In this document: positions 62,634 through 64,000 of the stretch, one piece after another
How positions within the stretch are numbered: position 1 is the first letter of the stretch
Layout: every line of letters starts with the position of its first letter
NCBI RefSeq assembly: GCF_014646015.1
Contig: NZ_BMMQ01000012.1
Coordinates: 839-64,838, forward strand
Direction of reading: 5' to 3'
Source of the DNA: Microbacterium nanhaiense
Lineage (GTDB): Bacteria > Actinomycetota > Actinomycetes > Actinomycetales > Microbacteriaceae
DNA length: 64,000 nt
Program-made: the position numbers and the translations under genes
Notes under the pieces: generated by a model
The model's database searches: none
Seen by the model: only the letters and a program-made list of their open reading frames with translations
What the model was told of the DNA's origin: nothing

Positions 62634-64000
62634 TCAGATGTCGAGGAAGCGGACGTCCTTCGCGTTGCGCTGGATGAAGTTACGGCGCGACTCGACGTCG
62701 TCGCCCATGAGGACGGCGAAGATCTCGTCGGCCGCGGCCGCGTCGTCGATCGTCACCTGCTGAAGCGTGCGCGTCTCGGGGTTCATCGTGGTGTCCCACA
62801 GCTCCTCGGCGTTCATCTCGCCGAGACCCTTGTAGCGCTGCACGCCGCCCTCGGTGCTCTTCGGCAGGCGCCAACCCCGCTCGCGACCGGCCTCGAGGGC
62901 GTCGTCGCGCTCGCGGTCCGAGTACACGTACTGGTGCTCGGCGTTGGTCCACTTCAGGCGGTACAGCGGCGGCATCGCGAGGAAGACGTAGCCGGCCTCG
63001 ATGAGCCCGCGCATGTAGCGGAACAGCAGCGTCAGCAGCAGCGTCGTGATGTGCTGGCCGTCGACGTCGGCATCGGTCATGAGCACGATCTTGTGATAGC
63101 GCGCCTTCTCGATGTCGAACTCCGGCCCGATGCCCGGGCCGAAGGCCTGGATCATCGCCTGGATCTCCTTGTTGCCGAGCGCCTTGTCGATGCGCGCGCG
63201 CTCGACGTTCAGCACCTTGCCGCGCAGCGACAGGATCGCCTGCGTCAGCGGGTTGCGGCCGTCGACCGCGGATCCGCCTGCCGAGTCACCCTCGACGAGG
63301 AAGATCTCCGAGATCGACGGATCCTTGCTCGTGCAGTCCTTGAGCTTGTCGGGCATCGCGGCCGACTCGAAGACGCTCTTACGGCGCGCGGTCTCGCGCG
63401 CCTTGCGGGCGGCCATGCGCGCCGAGGCGGCGTCGATCGCCTTGCGGATGATGGTCTTGGCCTGCTGCGGGTTGCGCTCGAACCAGTCGCCGAGCTCCTC
63501 CGTGACGATGCGCTGCACGAAGCCCTTGGCCTCGGTGTTGCCGAGCTTGGTCTTCGTCTGGCCCTCGAACTGCGGCTCGCCGAGCTTGACCGATACGACG
63601 GCCGTCAGGCCCTCGCGCACGTCGTCGCCCGTGAGGTTGTCGTCCTTCTCCTTGAGAAGGTTGTTGTTGCGCGCGTAGCGGTTGACGAGGCTCGTGAGCG
63701 CGGCGCGAAAGCCCTCTTCGTGGGTGCCGCCCTCGTGGGTGTTGATCGTGTTGGCGTAGGTGAAGACGTTGTCGTTGTACGACGTCGTCCACTGCATCGC
63801 GACCTCGGCCGAGATCTTGCGCTCGGTGTCCTCCGACTCGAAGCTGATGACCTCCTCGTGCACGCGCTCGACCTTGCGGGCGTGGTTGAGGTAGTCGACG
63901 TAGTCCATGAGGCCGTTCTCATAGAGGAAGACGTCGTGGCGCTGCCGCGTCTCGGGCTCGCCGTCTTCGTTGTCGACCTCTTCCGTCGCGCCCTCGCGCT
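62634..64000 (-). CDS. gyrB: DNA gyrase subunit B, 5' part outside the window
   Basis: The C-terminal 455 or so codons of GyrB are present and the frame stays open to the right edge, so the start lies beyond it. TOPRIM motifs EGDSAGGSA and DADVDGQHI are intact, and the PLYRLKW and [15 protein letters not shown] tail is typical. It precedes gyrA as in most actinobacteria. The missing start should lie close to recF, dnaN and dnaA. Confidence 0.98.
   Translation of the reverse strand, partial: REGATEEVDNEDGEPETRQRHDVFLYENGLMDYVDYLNHARKVERVHEEVISFESEDTERKISAEVAMQWTTSYNDNVFTYANTINTHEGGTHEEGFRAALTSLVNRYARNNNLLKEKDDNLTGDDVREGLTAVVSVKLGEPQFEGQTKTKLGNTEAKGFVQRIVTEELGDWFERNPQQAKTIIRKAIDAASARMAARKARETARRKSVFESAAMPDKLKDCTSKDPSISEIFLVEGDSAGGSAVDGRNPLTQAILSLRGKVLNVERARIDKALGNKEIQAMIQAFGPGIGPEFDIEKARYHKIVLMTDADVDGQHITTLLLTLLFRYMRGLIEAGYVFLAMPPLYRLKWTNAEHQYVYSDRERDDALEAGRERGWRLPKSTEGGVQRYKGLGEMNAEELWDTTMNPETRTLQQVTIDDAAAADEIFAVLMGDDVESRRNFIQRNAKDVRFLDI

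Overview
The window is a 64-kb piece of a very GC-rich actinobacterial chromosome, most likely Microbacteriaceae (Microbacterium/Leucobacter-like). The reasons are the codon bias, actinobacterial families (CGNR zinc-finger regulator, DUF3566, REase_MTES_1575/DUF559 nuclease), a sugar ABC importer without its own ATPase, and the right edge. There gyrB (cut by the edge), gyrA and a DUF3566 gene are followed by tRNA-Ile and tRNA-Ala, the order normally seen just beyond dnaA-dnaN-recF. The window therefore probably ends a few kb from oriC. Genus and species cannot be fixed from the sequence alone.

Layout. (1) 0-3.2 kb: a DUF808 membrane protein, then a broken cutC and a broken M81 (MlrC-like) gene. 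(2) 3.2-15.5 kb: an L-fucose locus. One long leftward operon (12466 to 4659) carries fuconate dehydratase, an aldo-keto reductase, the FucU mutarotase, an alpha-fucosidase, a CUT1 ABC importer and a GDSL esterase; a second fucosidase faces it. A GntR/FadR regulator lies at the right end, and near-identical 11-bp palindromes sit at three of its promoters. The remaining pathway genes (FAH hydrolase, SDR, lactonase) are all disrupted, so the locus looks recently decayed or mis-sequenced. (3) 15.6-23.5 kb: XRE regulator/SDR, MarR/MFS, a frameshifted ltrA, ohr with a divergent CGNR regulator, and two conserved hypotheticals. (4) 23.6-39 kb: a nitrogen block with a FecCD-type metal importer, ureABCFGD (no ureE), the urea importer urtABCDE, and an NCS1 permease co-transcribed with two TetR paralogues. 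(5) 39-52.7 kb: mixed accessory DNA with an intact AbiEi antitoxin beside a dead AbiEii toxin, a pRiA4b-ORF3 protein, two IS3-family carcasses, a PLP lyase, butanediol-type dehydrogenase, DAHP synthase behind a Trp/Tyr/Phe leader peptide, and a GH65 phosphorylase. (6) 52.8-64 kb: tRNA-Ala, a flavin disulfide reductase, an OpuC-type osmoprotectant importer, tRNA-Ile, a DUF559 nuclease gene flanked by a family of about 70-bp imperfect palindromes, DUF3566, gyrA and gyrB.

Two themes deserve attention. First, gene decay is unusually frequent: seven protein genes and two transposases carry stops, frameshifts or deletions, and all four premature stops are TAG. Second, the 57.9-59.6 kb stretch holds six copies of one palindromic element around a nuclease-like gene, with a higher-order duplication of about 273 bp. 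It resembles a REP/BIME-type system and is the best candidate for something not yet described. All calls come from reading the sequence; no database search was run.
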